The notes beneath the pieces were generated by a model. That model saw only the letters and a list, made by a program, of their open reading frames with translations, had not been told where the DNA came from and did no database searches. DNA of 64,000 bases from Jiella sonneratiae (GTDB lineage: Bacteria > Pseudomonadota > Alphaproteobacteria > Rhizobiales > Rhizobiaceae), in the NCBI RefSeq assembly GCF_017353515.1, contig NZ_JAFMPY010000012.1:62001-126000 (forward strand), read 5' to 3'. Numbering within the stretch: position 1 is the first letter of the stretch; the number at the start of each line of letters is the position of its first letter. Shown one piece after another: positions 1 through 9,234 of the stretch. The translations under genes were made by a program, and so were the position numbers.

Positions 1-66
1 CCGCCCCGGCCTCGCCGCCCGGCCCCGCCCGCGGGCCGGGGGCGATCATGGCCGGAACGCCGTCCC

Positions 67-603
67 TCACGTGTCGAAGGTGATCGCGGTCCGCGAGGTC
101 GGGCGCAGCGCGTCCATGCACAGCGTCGAGGCGCCGGCGCCCGTGTCGCATTCCGAAACGTCGTTGACGAGGATGCGCGAGATCGCCCCGCAGGCCTGGT
201 CGGCGAGATCGAACTGGACGACCTTGGTCTTGCCCGCCGGAAGCTGGCCGAACTGCAGCACGAGGAAGCGCGAGACGCGTTCGTCCTTGTCGAACACGAC
301 GACGTCGTAGGACAGCTTTTCCAGCTGTTGTCCGGTGCGGTTCACCGCGACGTAGGAGAGCCGGCAGACGCCGGCGTCGTCGACGGCGTTGTTGAGCTCG
401 AGGCTGAGCCCGGCCTCGGCCTTCGCCGCCTGGGCTGCGGCCTCCTCGGCAAGAGCGCCGGGGCCGGCCGCCGAGAGCGCGAGGCCTGCGCCGAGGACGA
501 TCGCCGTCGCCGCCCGCCGGCGGGAGCCGTCGCTCCGCCGCGCCGCCGCCGCTGCAGACCCTTCGCGGAAATGGCCACCCGATCCGACGCCGCTCACCCT
601 CAT
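67..603 (-). CDS. Secreted or Tat-exported hypothetical protein
   Basis: A 178-residue protein of unknown function. The N-terminus carries an arginine-rich stretch (RRSDGSRRRAA) followed by a hydrophobic Ala/Leu/Gly segment and a plausible AxA-type cleavage site near ALAEEA, so it is probably exported, perhaps by the Tat route. The mature part has four cysteines and a beta-rich look, resembling small proteins often named Tat pathway signal sequence domain protein in Rhizobiales (recalled, not searched). An upstream in-frame ATG at 666 exists, but the ATG at 603 sits just upstream of the arginine-rich signal and has an AAGG-like ribosome site. It is divergent from the secreted DUF1036-like gene at 708. 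Confidence 0.6.
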   Translation of the reverse strand: MRVSGVGSGGHFREGSAAAAARRSDGSRRRAATAIVLGAGLALSAAGPGALAEEAAAQAAKAEAGLSLELNNAVDDAGVCRLSYVAVNRTGQQLEKLSYDVVVFDKDERVSRFLVLQFGQLPAGKTKVVQFDLADQACGAISRILVNDVSECDTGAGASTLCMDALRPTSRTAITFDT

Positions 604-707
604 GCCGTCCTTGCCCCCTTGCTGGAAACTCTCATCAACCCTTGATAGAAGACCTAACACGGCCAACGGACACGGTACAGGTCGCCCATGGCGCGGGTGC
701 GGGCAGA

Positions 708-1175
708 ATGAGCGGAGGAGGGGAAGGCTTGCGAAAAGGCCCGGCCGCCGGCATCCGCCGGCCGTCCTGCCGCCGGCTCATACCTGCCGCCCTGCTCTTC
801 TGCGTCGTCGCCATGCCCGCGCCCGCTCTTGCCCAGTTCGTCGTTTGTAACCAGTCCCTCGACGTCGTCAACGTCGCGATCGGCCGCGACACCCCGGAAG
901 GCTTCGCGACCGAGGGCTGGTGGATCGTCGGTGCCAACCGATGCGCCACCACGATCCGCGAGGAGCTTTCAGCACGCTACGTCTACGTCCATGCCAGCGA
1001 CGTCTTCGGCCGGCCGGTGCTCTACGGCTCGACGCCGATGTGCGTCGGCGCCCGGCGGTTCCGGATCACCGGCGTCGGGGACTGTTTCGCCCGTGGCTAT
1101 CGCCCGGCGAAATTTCTCGAGGTCGACACCAAGGCGGTGTCGCGCTGGACGCTGTTCTTGTCGCAGCGGCCCTGA
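708..1175 (+). CDS. DUF1036-type secreted protein
   Basis: A 155-residue exported protein. Residues ~20-45 form a hydrophobic signal segment ending in ALAQF. The mature part starts FVVCNQS and continues with GWW, then C...TTI, and ends with a WTLFLSQ strand. This matches my memory of DUF1036, a small periplasmic family of unknown function common in alphaproteobacteria. An in-frame ATG at 642 would add 22 hydrophilic residues; the ATG at 708 has a shorter n-region before the signal segment. It lies upstream of the cell-wall peptidase gene on the same strand with a 139-bp gap, so co-transcription is possible but unproven. Confidence 0.65.
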   Translation: MSGGGEGLRKGPAAGIRRPSCRRLIPAALLFCVVAMPAPALAQFVVCNQSLDVVNVAIGRDTPEGFATEGWWIVGANRCATTIREELSARYVYVHASDVFGRPVLYGSTPMCVGARRFRITGVGDCFARGYRPAKFLEVDTKAVSRWTLFLSQRP

Positions 1176-1314
1176 CGGCCGTCGTCGGCAAGCAGGCCGG
1201 CCGGGCGATCCTTCAGGCGCGCCGCAATCGGAGGTAGAGATCATCTTCGCGCTGCGCTAGCATCGCTCCGGCGATGGCGGGCTCGGCGGCGCTCCGCCGC
1301 AAAGTGGTGGCAAG

Positions 1315-3795
1315 GTGCTGAAAGACCAAGCGCAGACCCACGGCATCGACCCGGCCTTCCGCGCCGACCGCGCCGAACGGCAGCGCAGGCGGCGGGCGCG
1401 CCGGCTGAAGGCCCGTCTGGCATTCGCGATGCTGCTCGTCGTCGCAGCGGCCGCCGGCTACCTGCTGCTGCCCGCCGGCGAGCCGATCCCGCTCGACGCC
1501 GAACTCGTGCCGGTCGCGGAGGATGCCTCCGCCGTCGCCGAGGTCGAGGCGGACCTCGCGGAGGCCGCGATCGCCCGGCCGATGATGCTGGACCTGCCCG
1601 GCGACCCCTTGATCGTCACCCTCGGCAGCAGCGCCGGCGCGGCGTCGCGGCTGAAGCGCGTCGAGCGGCCGGAGGCGCTGGCGGCCGCGATTCCCGCCGC
1701 CGAACTGACGCTGCTCTCCGACCGGCTGGTGAGCGGCGGCGAGCGGCTGATGGTCCAACTGCCGTCGAGCCAGGCGGATTTCGCCTTTTTCCAGACCCAG
1801 CGGACCGGCGCCGACGCGGCGGCGGAAGCCCCTACAGAAGCGCCGGCGACGGCCGGCGACGGCTTCGCCTCGGCAGCTTTCGAGGGAGATGCGGGGGCGG
1901 CCGAGGCCGGGCTGGACGATGCCGAGGCCGCCGGCTGGGGCGAGACCGTCGATCGGGGCGAGGCGCCGCTGCCGGAATTTCAGAAGACCCGCATCGAGGA
2001 TACGACCAGCCTCGCGCGGCTGCGGCCGGAGAGCGAGCGCTTTGCCGAGACGGAGGATCTCGGCGAACGCATTCTGGCGCCGACGGCGATCGCCGGTTTC
2101 CTGGCCGAGCGGGGCTTTGCGCCCGAAAGTGCAGGGGCCGCCGCGGCGGCGGCGGAACGTCTGTTCAAGGTGACGGATCTCGCGCCGGGCATGGTGGTCG
2201 GCGTCAGGGGCCTGCGATCGGGGCCGGGCGACAAGCTGACCGTCGCCCAGATGTCGATCTATTCCGGCGGCCGCTTTCTCGGGACCCTGGCACGGAGCGA
2301 CGGGCCGGGCGGCGAGGGCGGCGCCGCCGACGGCTTCGTCGAAGGCGCCGATCCCTTCGCCGGCGAGGACCTCGCGACCGCGGCCGCGCGCCCGTCGACG
2401 GGCGGACGCCAGTTCCGCCTGCTCGACGCGATCTATTCCACCGGCATCCGCAACGGTGTCCCGATGACGGTGGTCGGCGAAGCGATCATGCTCCTGTCGA
2501 AGGACAACGATCTCGATGCGCTCGCGACGGCCGAAGACCGCTTCGACCTCCTCTTCGAGGCCGGCGACGCCGCTGCCGCCGCACCCCGCATCCGCTATGC
2601 CGCGCTGACGCGCTCCGACGGGCCGGTCGCCTGCTTCGTGTTCCGCCCTGCCGACGAGACGCCCGCCTGCGCCGACGGCACCGCTCCGGGCACCGCAAGC
2701 GGCGGGCGCGATGCCGCAACGCCCGAGGGCATGGTCGTGCCGGTGAAGGGCGTGATGACCTCCACCTTCGGGCCGCGCCTCCATCCGATCCTGAAGACCG
2801 TCCGCATCCACAAGGGCGTCGACTGGGCGGCGCCGGTCGGAACCGAGGTCCATGCCGCCTTCGCCGGAACCCTCGCCTATGCCGGCGACGGCAAGGGCTA
2901 CGGCAATCTCGTCCGGATCGGTCACGGCGGCGGCCGCGAGACCCGCTACGCCCATCTCAGCCGCTTCGCGCCCGGCCTGAAGGCGGGGCAGGCGATCGCG
3001 GCGGGACAACTGATCGGCTATGTCGGCACCACCGGCCTGTCGACGGGGCCGCATCTGCATTTCGAGCTCTATGTCGACGGCAAGGCGACCGACCCGCTCG
3101 CGCCGGCGGCGCGCCGCGCTGCAGCGCCCCTCGTCGCGGCGGGGGACGATCCTCCCGCGGCGGGCCCTGCGAGCGGGGCGGTGGATCGGCTCGTCGGCTG
3201 GATCGTCCATGTCGAGAGCGGCGGCAACGCCCGGGCGAAGAACCCGCTTTCCAGCGCCGCCGGCCTCGGCCAGTTCATCTCCTCGACCTGGCTGCGGATG
3301 ATCCGCACCTATCGGCCGGATCTCGCCTCCAGCCTGTCGGAGCGCGAGATCCTCGACCTTCGCTACGATCCGACGCTGTCGCGGGAAATGATCCGCAACC
3401 TCGCGCGGGAAGGCGAGGCCTATCTCTCCCGCCGCGGCCACCAGATCACCGCCGGCCGGCTCTATCTCGCGCATTTTCTCGGGATGGACGGCGCCCACAC
3501 GGTGCTTTCCGCCGATCCGGATGCCGCCGTCGTCAGCGTCCTCGGCCCGGGCGTCGTCAAGGCGAACCCGTTCCTCGCCGGCCAGAAGGTCCGCTACGTC
3601 ATCGACTGGGCGGAGCGGAAGATGCGCACGGCGCGGGGCGGCGCCGGCGTGCCGGCCCGGGACAGGGCGGCCGGCAAGTCCGCCGCGCCGGCGGTGCCCG
3701 AGCCGCCGCGACCGGCGAGCGCGCCGGATCCCGGCTTCCTCGCCTACCGAAAGGCGATCCGGGATCTTTTGGCGGAAAACGGCGTCGGCTCCTGA
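1315..3795 (+). CDS. M23 family peptidase fused to SLT-like C-terminal domain
   Basis: An 826-residue inner-membrane-anchored cell-wall protein with a GTG start. Arg-rich residues 20-33 precede one membrane segment (~35-53), so the bulk is periplasmic. A LysM/SH3-like middle region leads to an M23 (LytM) metallopeptidase domain at ~470-600, with the HxxxD zinc site (H499, HKGVDW) and the HLHFE motif (H580, H582), all ligands present. A second domain at ~625-760 begins with VHVESGG, whose E634 sits where lytic transglycosylases carry their catalytic glutamate, followed by GLGQFISSTW. M23 enzymes cut peptide stems and SLT domains cut glycan; having both in one chain is unusual. The tail is Ala/Pro-rich. 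Whether the C-terminal domain is active is not certain. Confidence 0.85.
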   Translation: MLKDQAQTHGIDPAFRADRAERQRRRRARRLKARLAFAMLLVVAAAAGYLLLPAGEPIPLDAELVPVAEDASAVAEVEADLAEAAIARPMMLDLPGDPLIVTLGSSAGAASRLKRVERPEALAAAIPAAELTLLSDRLVSGGERLMVQLPSSQADFAFFQTQRTGADAAAEAPTEAPATAGDGFASAAFEGDAGAAEAGLDDAEAAGWGETVDRGEAPLPEFQKTRIEDTTSLARLRPESERFAETEDLGERILAPTAIAGFLAERGFAPESAGAAAAAAERLFKVTDLAPGMVVGVRGLRSGPGDKLTVAQMSIYSGGRFLGTLARSDGPGGEGGAADGFVEGADPFAGEDLATAAARPSTGGRQFRLLDAIYSTGIRNGVPMTVVGEAIMLLSKDNDLDALATAEDRFDLLFEAGDAAAAAPRIRYAALTRSDGPVACFVFRPADETPACADGTAPGTASGGRDAATPEGMVVPVKGVMTSTFGPRLHPILKTVRIHKGVDWAAPVGTEVHAAFAGTLAYAGDGKGYGNLVRIGHGGGRETRYAHLSRFAPGLKAGQAIAAGQLIGYVGTTGLSTGPHLHFELYVDGKATDPLAPAARRAAAPLVAAGDDPPAAGPASGAVDRLVGWIVHVESGGNARAKNPLSSAAGLGQFISSTWLRMIRTYRPDLASSLSEREILDLRYDPTLSREMIRNLAREGEAYLSRRGHQITAGRLYLAHFLGMDGAHTVLSADPDAAVVSVLGPGVVKANPFLAGQKVRYVIDWAERKMRTARGGAGVPARDRAAGKSAAPAVPEPPRPASAPDPGFLAYRKAIRDLLAENGVGS

Positions 3796-3853
3796 CCGGG
3801 CCGGGACACGCCCCCGGCCTTGCGGGTTTTGTGGTGCCTCGGGAAGCGGCCGA

Positions 3854-4402
3854 TCAGGCGCTGCGGCCGCCGCGGCGCAGATGCTCGTCGAGGCGCGGCA
3901 TGATCTCGACGAAGTTGCAGGGCTTGTGGCGATAGTCGAGCTGATCCTTCAGGATCGCGTCCCAGGCGTCGCGGCAGGCGCCCGGCGAGCCCGGCAGGAC
4001 GAAGACGAAGGTCGCGTCGAGGACGCCGCCGGTCGCCCGGGACTGGATCGTCGAGACGCCGATCTTCTCGAAGGAGATGCGGTGGAAGATCGCGGAAAAG
4101 CCGTCCATGCGCTTTTCGAACAGGGGCTCCAGCGCCTCCGGCGTGACGTCGCGGCCGGTGAAGCCGGTGCCGCCGGTGGTGATCACCACGTCGACCGCCG
4201 GATCCTCGCACCAGGCCTTCACCGCCCCGCGGATCGCGCCGACGTCGTCCGGCACGATCCGGCGATAGGCGAGGCGGTGGCCGGCCGCCTCCAGCCGGTC
4301 GATCAGCGTCTGCCCGGAGCGGTCGTCCTCGATCCGGCGCGTGTCGGAGACGGTGAGCACCGCGATCGACAGCGGCACGAAGGCGCGTTCGGTCTCGCTC
4401 AT
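3854..4402 (-). CDS. moaB: Molybdenum cofactor biosynthesis protein MoaB
   Basis: A 182-residue MoaB/Mog-family protein. It would bind molybdopterin and adenylylate it before molybdate insertion, in the cytoplasm. The diagnostic glycine-rich loop TTGGTGFTGRD and the following TPEAL are present, as is LPGSPGACRDAW near the C-terminus. Length matches the family (170-185). The ATG at 4402 starts SETERAFVPL; a longer open frame continues upstream but overlaps ispE in another frame and has no family similarity. The gene follows ispE by 43 bp on the same strand, so these may share a transcript, although their pathways are unrelated. Confidence 0.92.
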   Translation of the reverse strand: MSETERAFVPLSIAVLTVSDTRRIEDDRSGQTLIDRLEAAGHRLAYRRIVPDDVGAIRGAVKAWCEDPAVDVVITTGGTGFTGRDVTPEALEPLFEKRMDGFSAIFHRISFEKIGVSTIQSRATGGVLDATFVFVLPGSPGACRDAWDAILKDQLDYRHKPCNFVEIMPRLDEHLRRGGRSA

Positions 4403-4445
4403 GGGGTTCTTTTTCCTCTCTTTGCGGACGGGCCGGGCGGAAGGC

Positions 4446-5405
4446 TCAGGCGGGGCTCCGCGACAGCCACCAGCCGGGTTCTGCGGCGGCGATCCGCCGC
4501 GCCGCTTCATCCCTTTCGTCGTCGTCGCCGAAGAGGCCGAAGACCGTGGCGCCGGAGCCCGACATGCGGGCGAAGGCCGCCCCCGCCGCAAGCAGCCGCG
4601 CCCGCGCGATCTCGACTTCCGGCGCCAGCGCGCCGGCGGCGAGCGCCAGATCGTTGCGGGTCTCGGCCAGGAAGCCGAGGAGGTCGCCGAGGCTCGAAAA
4701 ACCATCGGCCGGGACGGGCGGCATCGGCGGATTGTCGCGGCGGCCGAGCATGCGGAACACCGCCGCGGTTTCCACCGCGATCCCCGGATTGACCAGGAGC
4801 ATCGGGAGCGGCGGCATCGCCGGAAGCGGGCGGATCGCTTCGCCGATGCCGGTGACCAGCGCCGGACGGCCGGCAAGACACATCGGCACGTCGGCGCCGA
4901 GACGCAGCGAGGCGGCGGCGAGGGCTTTGCCGACCTCGGGGCCGATCTCGTGCGGAGCGGCCTCGGCGAGGAGGGCGAGAAGCGCCGCGGCATCGGCCGA
5001 TCCGCCGCCGATCCCGGCCGCGACCGGCAGGTTCTTGGTCAGCGCGACGTCGAGAAGCGGCAGGTGCAGGTCAAAGCGGGCGAACTCCTCGCGCGCCAGC
5101 TCGATCGCCGCGAGGACGAGGTTGCCCTTCAGCGCCGGAACGCCCGCCGCGAAGCGCCCGGAGACCGTCAGCCGGTCGGCCGGGCCGCCGACTGACGCCG
5201 CCGATTCTTCGCCGGCTTCGTCCTCGCCTGAGCCGAGTGCACGGTCGAGCGGGCAAAGCCCGATCTCGTCGGCGGCCGAATCGTCGAAGACGACGAGGCT
5301 CTCGAGGAGGTGATAGCCGTCGTCGCGCCGCCCGACGACATGGAGGGCGAGATTGACCTTCGCGGGCGCCATGCGGCGCGAATGGGCAATGGCTGCGGCT
5401 TGCAT
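4446..5405 (-). CDS. ispE: 4-diphosphocytidyl-2-C-methyl-D-erythritol kinase
   Basis: A 319-residue GHMP kinase of the MEP isoprenoid pathway; it phosphorylates CDP-methylerythritol with ATP. The N-terminal APAKVNLALHV substrate motif, the DGYHLLESLVVF segment and the GHMP ATP-binding loop LPVAAGIGGGSADAAALL are intact. The C-terminal MSGSGATVFGLF motif is also present. The start could be ATG 5405 or ATG 5372 (MAPAKVNL); the latter gives a length closer to other IspEs. It lies 35 bp after the TPR gene and upstream of moaB, all on the minus strand. Together with the polyprenyl synthase at 7614 this makes an isoprenoid-biased neighbourhood. Confidence 0.94.
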   Translation of the reverse strand: MQAAAIAHSRRMAPAKVNLALHVVGRRDDGYHLLESLVVFDDSAADEIGLCPLDRALGSGEDEAGEESAASVGGPADRLTVSGRFAAGVPALKGNLVLAAIELAREEFARFDLHLPLLDVALTKNLPVAAGIGGGSADAAALLALLAEAAPHEIGPEVGKALAAASLRLGADVPMCLAGRPALVTGIGEAIRPLPAMPPLPMLLVNPGIAVETAAVFRMLGRRDNPPMPPVPADGFSSLGDLLGFLAETRNDLALAAGALAPEVEIARARLLAAGAAFARMSGSGATVFGLFGDDDERDEAARRIAAAEPGWWLSRSPA

Positions 5406-5440
5406 CGCGGTCGCCCGGCCGATCTCCCGTCCAAGCGGCG

Positions 5441-7339
5441 TCAGTCGGCCGACTTCGGCGCCTCGCCGCCGCCCGGCGCCGCGGTCGAGCCGGTCGACCC
5501 GGCCGCCGGGGCGACGGTAAGATCGCTCGCGGCGCCCTTCGCCTCCGCCTCGGCGCGGGGCGCCGTCTCGCTGCTTTTGGTCTCGGCCTTCTCGGTGTCA
5601 GCGCCGGCCGAAAGCCCGTTCTTCAGCTTCGCCTCGATTTCCTTGCGCTGGTCGGCGTCGGGCTCGGGCTTGCCGACGAGGGCGCGCTGCCACTGGAACT
5701 TCGCCTCGCGCTTGCGGTCGACTTTCCAGTAGGCGTCGCCGAGGTGGTCGTTGATGGTCGGATCCATCGGCGTGATCAGCACAGCCCGTTCGAGCTGGTC
5801 GACGGCGTCCTCGTAGCGGCCGAGCCGATAATAGGCCCAGCCGAGGCTGTCGATGATGTAGCCGTCGTTCGGCCTGAGATCGACGGCCCGCTTGATCATG
5901 TCGAGGCCTTCGTCGAGATGGCGGTCCATGTCGACCCAGGAATAGCCGAGATAGTTCAGGACCTGCGGCTGGTCGGGAGACAGTTCGAGCGCCTTCTTGA
6001 AGTCCGGCTCGGCCTTGTCCCACATCTTCTGGCGCTCATAGGCGATGCCGCGCTGGTAGTAGAGGTTCCAGTTGTCGGTCTTGTCGGCCTTGGCGAGCTC
6101 GATCGCCTTGTTCAGCGCATCGGCCGCCCGGGCATAGTCCTTGTCCGCCGAGAGGACGTCGGCAAGGGCGGTGTGGGCGCGCACGTCGTCCGGATAGTCG
6201 CGCACCGCCCGCTCGAGATGCCGCTTGGCCTCGTCCTTCTTGTCGGCATACCAGAGGTCGAGCCCGATCTGCAGGTCGGCGGTGTGGCGGAAGGCCGAGT
6301 TCTCCGGCACCGCCTTGTAGTAGGAGATCGCGAGGTCGAGCTGGTCGGCCTGCTCGGCGATGCCGGCAAGCGCCGTCAGCAGGGCCGGGCTGCGCGGATG
6401 CAGCGCCCGCGCAAGCTGGAAATAGAGCAGCGCGACGTCGCGGCCGTCGCCGCGGTTGATCGCCTGGCCGAGGACGTAGAGCGTCTCGGCGGCGCCTTCC
6501 TGCACCCGCGCCACGGCCGGCTCGATGGTCTCGCCGCGCTCGATCCGCTCGCGCAGGAACGACAGCGGCGTGTAGTTCGGAGCGACCGCGAGCCCGGCGT
6601 CGACCGCCTTCAGCGCCGCGTCCTTGTCGCCCTCCCGGGCCTCCAGCCTCGCCAGCGCGTCGGCGGCGCCGAGATAGGCGTCCGGCGAGGTGCGGGCGAG
6701 CGTCTGGTCCTTGACGACGTCGCCGAAGGCGGCGCGCGCGACCTGCGGCCGCCCGGCGAGCGAGGCGACGAGGCCCTTCTGATAGCCGTTGAACACCCCG
6801 TACCACGGAGCGCCCTTGGTCTGGTCGATCTGCGACAGCGCCTCGTCGACATGGCCGGCGCCGGCCTTCGCCCAAGCGGTCATCTGGGCGAGCAGCAGGG
6901 CGTCGAGATCGCTGGGATTGGGGATGGCGAATTCGGCGATCGCCGCTTCGTAGTCGCCCTTCGTCAGGGCATCGACGCCGAGGGTGATGCGCGCGACCTT
7001 GGCGACGGTCTCGTCGTCGTGCAGCTTCGCCGCGAGGTCGACGCCCTCCTTGAAGCGGCCGTCCGCCAGATAGGCGAACATCGCGTCCTGCTGCAGCATC
7101 GCCGAGGTCGGATCGATCGCCAGCGCCTGGGTGTAATAGTCGGTCGCCGTGTCGAGGTCGCCCGCCGCCTGGGCGGTCTTGGCGGCGAGATAGGCGCCCG
7201 AGAGCGAGCCCGCGCTCTCGACCGGAGGCTTCGGCACCGCCGGCATCGCGTCCTGGCCCGCCGACAGCGCGGGCACGACGCCCGCGACCGCGAAGAGAGC
7301 CGAGGCCGACAGGATGGTGAAGAGGCGTGAAAGCGTCAC
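5441..7339 (-). CDS. Exported tetratricopeptide repeat protein
   Basis: A 632-residue TPR solenoid with a GTG start at 7339 and a clean signal peptide (VTLSRLFTILSASALFAV, cleavage near ALSAGQ), so it acts in the periplasm or at the outer membrane. At least eight TPR-like helical pairs are visible between residues ~50 and 560, with classic signatures such as YYQRGIAYERQ, LNYLGYSWVD and DSLGWAYYRLGRYEDAV. The last ~70 residues are a low-complexity Ala/Glu/Ser/Gly tail. Upstream ATGs in the same open frame precede only Arg-rich sequence and were rejected. It is the first gene of the TPR-ispE-moaB run. The partner protein is unknown; a role in envelope assembly is inference. Confidence 0.85.
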   Translation of the reverse strand: MTLSRLFTILSASALFAVAGVVPALSAGQDAMPAVPKPPVESAGSLSGAYLAAKTAQAAGDLDTATDYYTQALAIDPTSAMLQQDAMFAYLADGRFKEGVDLAAKLHDDETVAKVARITLGVDALTKGDYEAAIAEFAIPNPSDLDALLLAQMTAWAKAGAGHVDEALSQIDQTKGAPWYGVFNGYQKGLVASLAGRPQVARAAFGDVVKDQTLARTSPDAYLGAADALARLEAREGDKDAALKAVDAGLAVAPNYTPLSFLRERIERGETIEPAVARVQEGAAETLYVLGQAINRGDGRDVALLYFQLARALHPRSPALLTALAGIAEQADQLDLAISYYKAVPENSAFRHTADLQIGLDLWYADKKDEAKRHLERAVRDYPDDVRAHTALADVLSADKDYARAADALNKAIELAKADKTDNWNLYYQRGIAYERQKMWDKAEPDFKKALELSPDQPQVLNYLGYSWVDMDRHLDEGLDMIKRAVDLRPNDGYIIDSLGWAYYRLGRYEDAVDQLERAVLITPMDPTINDHLGDAYWKVDRKREAKFQWQRALVGKPEPDADQRKEIEAKLKNGLSAGADTEKAETKSSETAPRAEAEAKGAASDLTVAPAAGSTGSTAAPGGGEAPKSAD

Positions 7340-7613
7340 GATCGATCCTTTTCTCCGGCACGGCCGGTGCGGTTGTCCTTGCGAGCAGGCCGATTGCGGC
7401 AATTGCCGTCGCCATTCGCAGACCGGCCGTCGACGCCGGCATCGAGTGCCGCCTCGCCGGGTGCCGCGATTCCGGCAAGCCCGGCCGCGGCCGAGGTGAA
7501 GCGAAGCGGGCGCATTTTGCAAGTCTCTCCGGCGTGTTGCACAAAGACCTTGACCGCATTGCGACGCACGGCCGCCACCGGCGGTCCCGATGCGTCCGGC
7601 GCCCGGTGCGGGG

Positions 7614-8630
7614 TCAATTCAGCCGGTCGATGCAGAACTCGACCACGCCGAGCATCGCCTCGCGTGCCGGCGAGGGCGGCAGGCTGGCGCCGGCGGCCAG
7701 CGCTTCTTCGCCATAGTGGCGGGCCCGCCCGACCGTCGCCTCGAGGGCGCCGTGCCGCTGCATCAGCTCGGTGGCGCGGGCGAGCGCGGCGTCGTCGTTC
7801 TCGCCCTTTTCCATCGCCGCCTGCCAGAACGCCTTCTCGGAGGCGTCGCCCCTGGCATAGGCGAAGATCACCGGCAGGGTGATCTTGCCCTCGCGGAAGT
7901 CGTCGCCGGTGTTCTTGCCGAGTTCGGCCAGCGAGCCGCCGTAGTCGAGCACGTCGTCGACGAGTTGGAAGGCGAGGCCGAGCGACCGGCCGTAGTCGCG
8001 CATCGCCCTGCGCTCGGTCTCGCCCTTGCCGGCGAGCACCGGGCCGACCTCGGTCGCCGCGGAGAACAGGGCGGCCGTCTTGGCGTCGATGACGGCGAGA
8101 TAGTCCTTTTCGCTCGTCGTCATCTGCTTGGCCGCGGCGAGCTGCCACACCTCGCCCTCGGCGATGACCGCGGAGGCCGCAGAGAGAATCGCCAGCGCAT
8201 CGAGCGAGCCGACCTCGACCATCGTCTTGAAGGCCTGGCCGAGCAGGAAGTCGCCGACGAGGACGCTCGCCTGGTTGCCCCAGATCGTCCGGGCCGTGCG
8301 CTTGCCCCGCCGCATGTCGCTTTCGTCGACGACGTCGTCGTGGAGCAGCGTCGCCGTGTGCATGAATTCGACGCTCGCGGCGAGCTTGACGTGGTTCTGG
8401 CCGTCGTAGCCGTGGGCGAGGGCGGAGGCGATGGTGAGCATCGGCCGCAGCCGCTTGCCGCCGGAGGAGATCAGGTGTTCGGCGATTTCGGGAATCAACG
8501 TCACGTTCGATCCGGCCATGGCGAGGATGAGATCGTTGACGCGCGCCATGTCGGCCCTGGTCAGCGCGAGGATCGGATCGATCGACCCGGATGTCTGCCG
8601 CTGTGCGGTGCGGATGGCCAGGCTCACCAT
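7614..8630 (-). CDS. Polyprenyl diphosphate synthase (ubiquinone side chain)
   Basis: A 338-residue trans-prenyltransferase, probably an octaprenyl or decaprenyl diphosphate synthase that makes the ubiquinone side chain from IPP. The first aspartate-rich motif DDVVD is at 98-102 and the second DDVLD at 225-229; GGKRLRPML and the GDFLLGQAF segment are typical. Its start ATG at 8630 gives the usual family length. Chain length cannot be read from the sequence. It stands 274 bp from the TPR gene and is divergent from the DUF2007 gene, an arrangement familiar from rhizobial genomes (ispB/ddsA-like). Confidence 0.93.
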   Translation of the reverse strand: MVSLAIRTAQRQTSGSIDPILALTRADMARVNDLILAMAGSNVTLIPEIAEHLISSGGKRLRPMLTIASALAHGYDGQNHVKLAASVEFMHTATLLHDDVVDESDMRRGKRTARTIWGNQASVLVGDFLLGQAFKTMVEVGSLDALAILSAASAVIAEGEVWQLAAAKQMTTSEKDYLAVIDAKTAALFSAATEVGPVLAGKGETERRAMRDYGRSLGLAFQLVDDVLDYGGSLAELGKNTGDDFREGKITLPVIFAYARGDASEKAFWQAAMEKGENDDAALARATELMQRHGALEATVGRARHYGEEALAAGASLPPSPAREAMLGVVEFCIDRLN

Positions 8631-8955
8631 GATTCTCCGTTTGCTTGCTGGGGCGGCGCTGCTGCGCTGCCTTAGAGCTTCGAGGCATCCTCCGGCAAGG
8701 CCGGCCCGCGGCGGCGCGGTCGCGGGCCGTGCGGCCCGGCCGTCCCCCGAACATGGCACGGCGGCCGCCGACGTCCATCGCGGCCGCGGCCCGTCGGCTG
8801 CGGGGCAGCGCCCGGCGCGGCGGCCGGCGAGCCGTCCCCGGGAGCTTTCGGCCGACCTCTCCGGACGCTTTCGGCCTCGACAATTCGCCGCGCCGTCGAA
8901 AAGATGTTGCCCGTGCGGCGGCCGTGACCGAAAAGTTGCGGGAAAAGGAGCATTC
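8631..8955. other. Divergent intergenic region, 325 bp
   Basis: This stretch separates the start codons of the polyprenyl synthase (minus) and the DUF2007 gene (plus). It is GC-rich and I find no supported gene in it. A good ribosome site (GGAAAAGGAG) lies just before the ATG at 8956. Promoters for both genes must lie here, but no convincing -35/-10 pair stands out. Confidence 0.5.
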
Positions 8956-9183
8956 ATGAAGGAACTGATGCGATCGAACGACGCGGTGCTGATCTCTTTC
9001 GTCGATGCACTGCTCAACGACGCCGACATCGAGCATTTCGTCGCCGACGTCCATATGAGCATCCTCGACGGCTCGCTCGGCGTCCTGCCCCGCCGCGTCA
9101 TGGTGGATCCCGAGCGGCTCGACCAGGCCCGCCGCATCCTGCGCGACGCCGATCTCGGCCACGAGCTTTCGGCGGCGGACTGA
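8956..9183 (+). CDS. DUF2007-type small protein
   Basis: A 75-residue acidic cytoplasmic protein beginning MKELMRSNDAVLISF. The pattern (LISFVDALLNDADIE, then a short strand and VDPERLDQARRIL) matches DUF2007, a putative signal-transducing ferredoxin-like fold whose role is unknown. The start is supported by the strong upstream GGAAAAGGAG. It is followed after 51 bp by the TrmN6-like methyltransferase on the same strand. In related genomes it sits in this same place between the polyprenyl synthase and the methyltransferase. Confidence 0.85.
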   Translation: MKELMRSNDAVLISFVDALLNDADIEHFVADVHMSILDGSLGVLPRRVMVDPERLDQARRILRDADLGHELSAAD

Positions 9184-9234
9184 TCGCAGAAGGGGTGTCG
9201 AGCGACAGGCGAAAGGCGGCGAGGCGGGTGGGCC

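Noticed and set aside
1213-3498. Long minus-strand open frame opposite the M23 peptidase
   Set aside because: Arg/Gly-rich, no domain, and lies antisense to a protein with intact M23 motifs; typical high-GC shadow frame.
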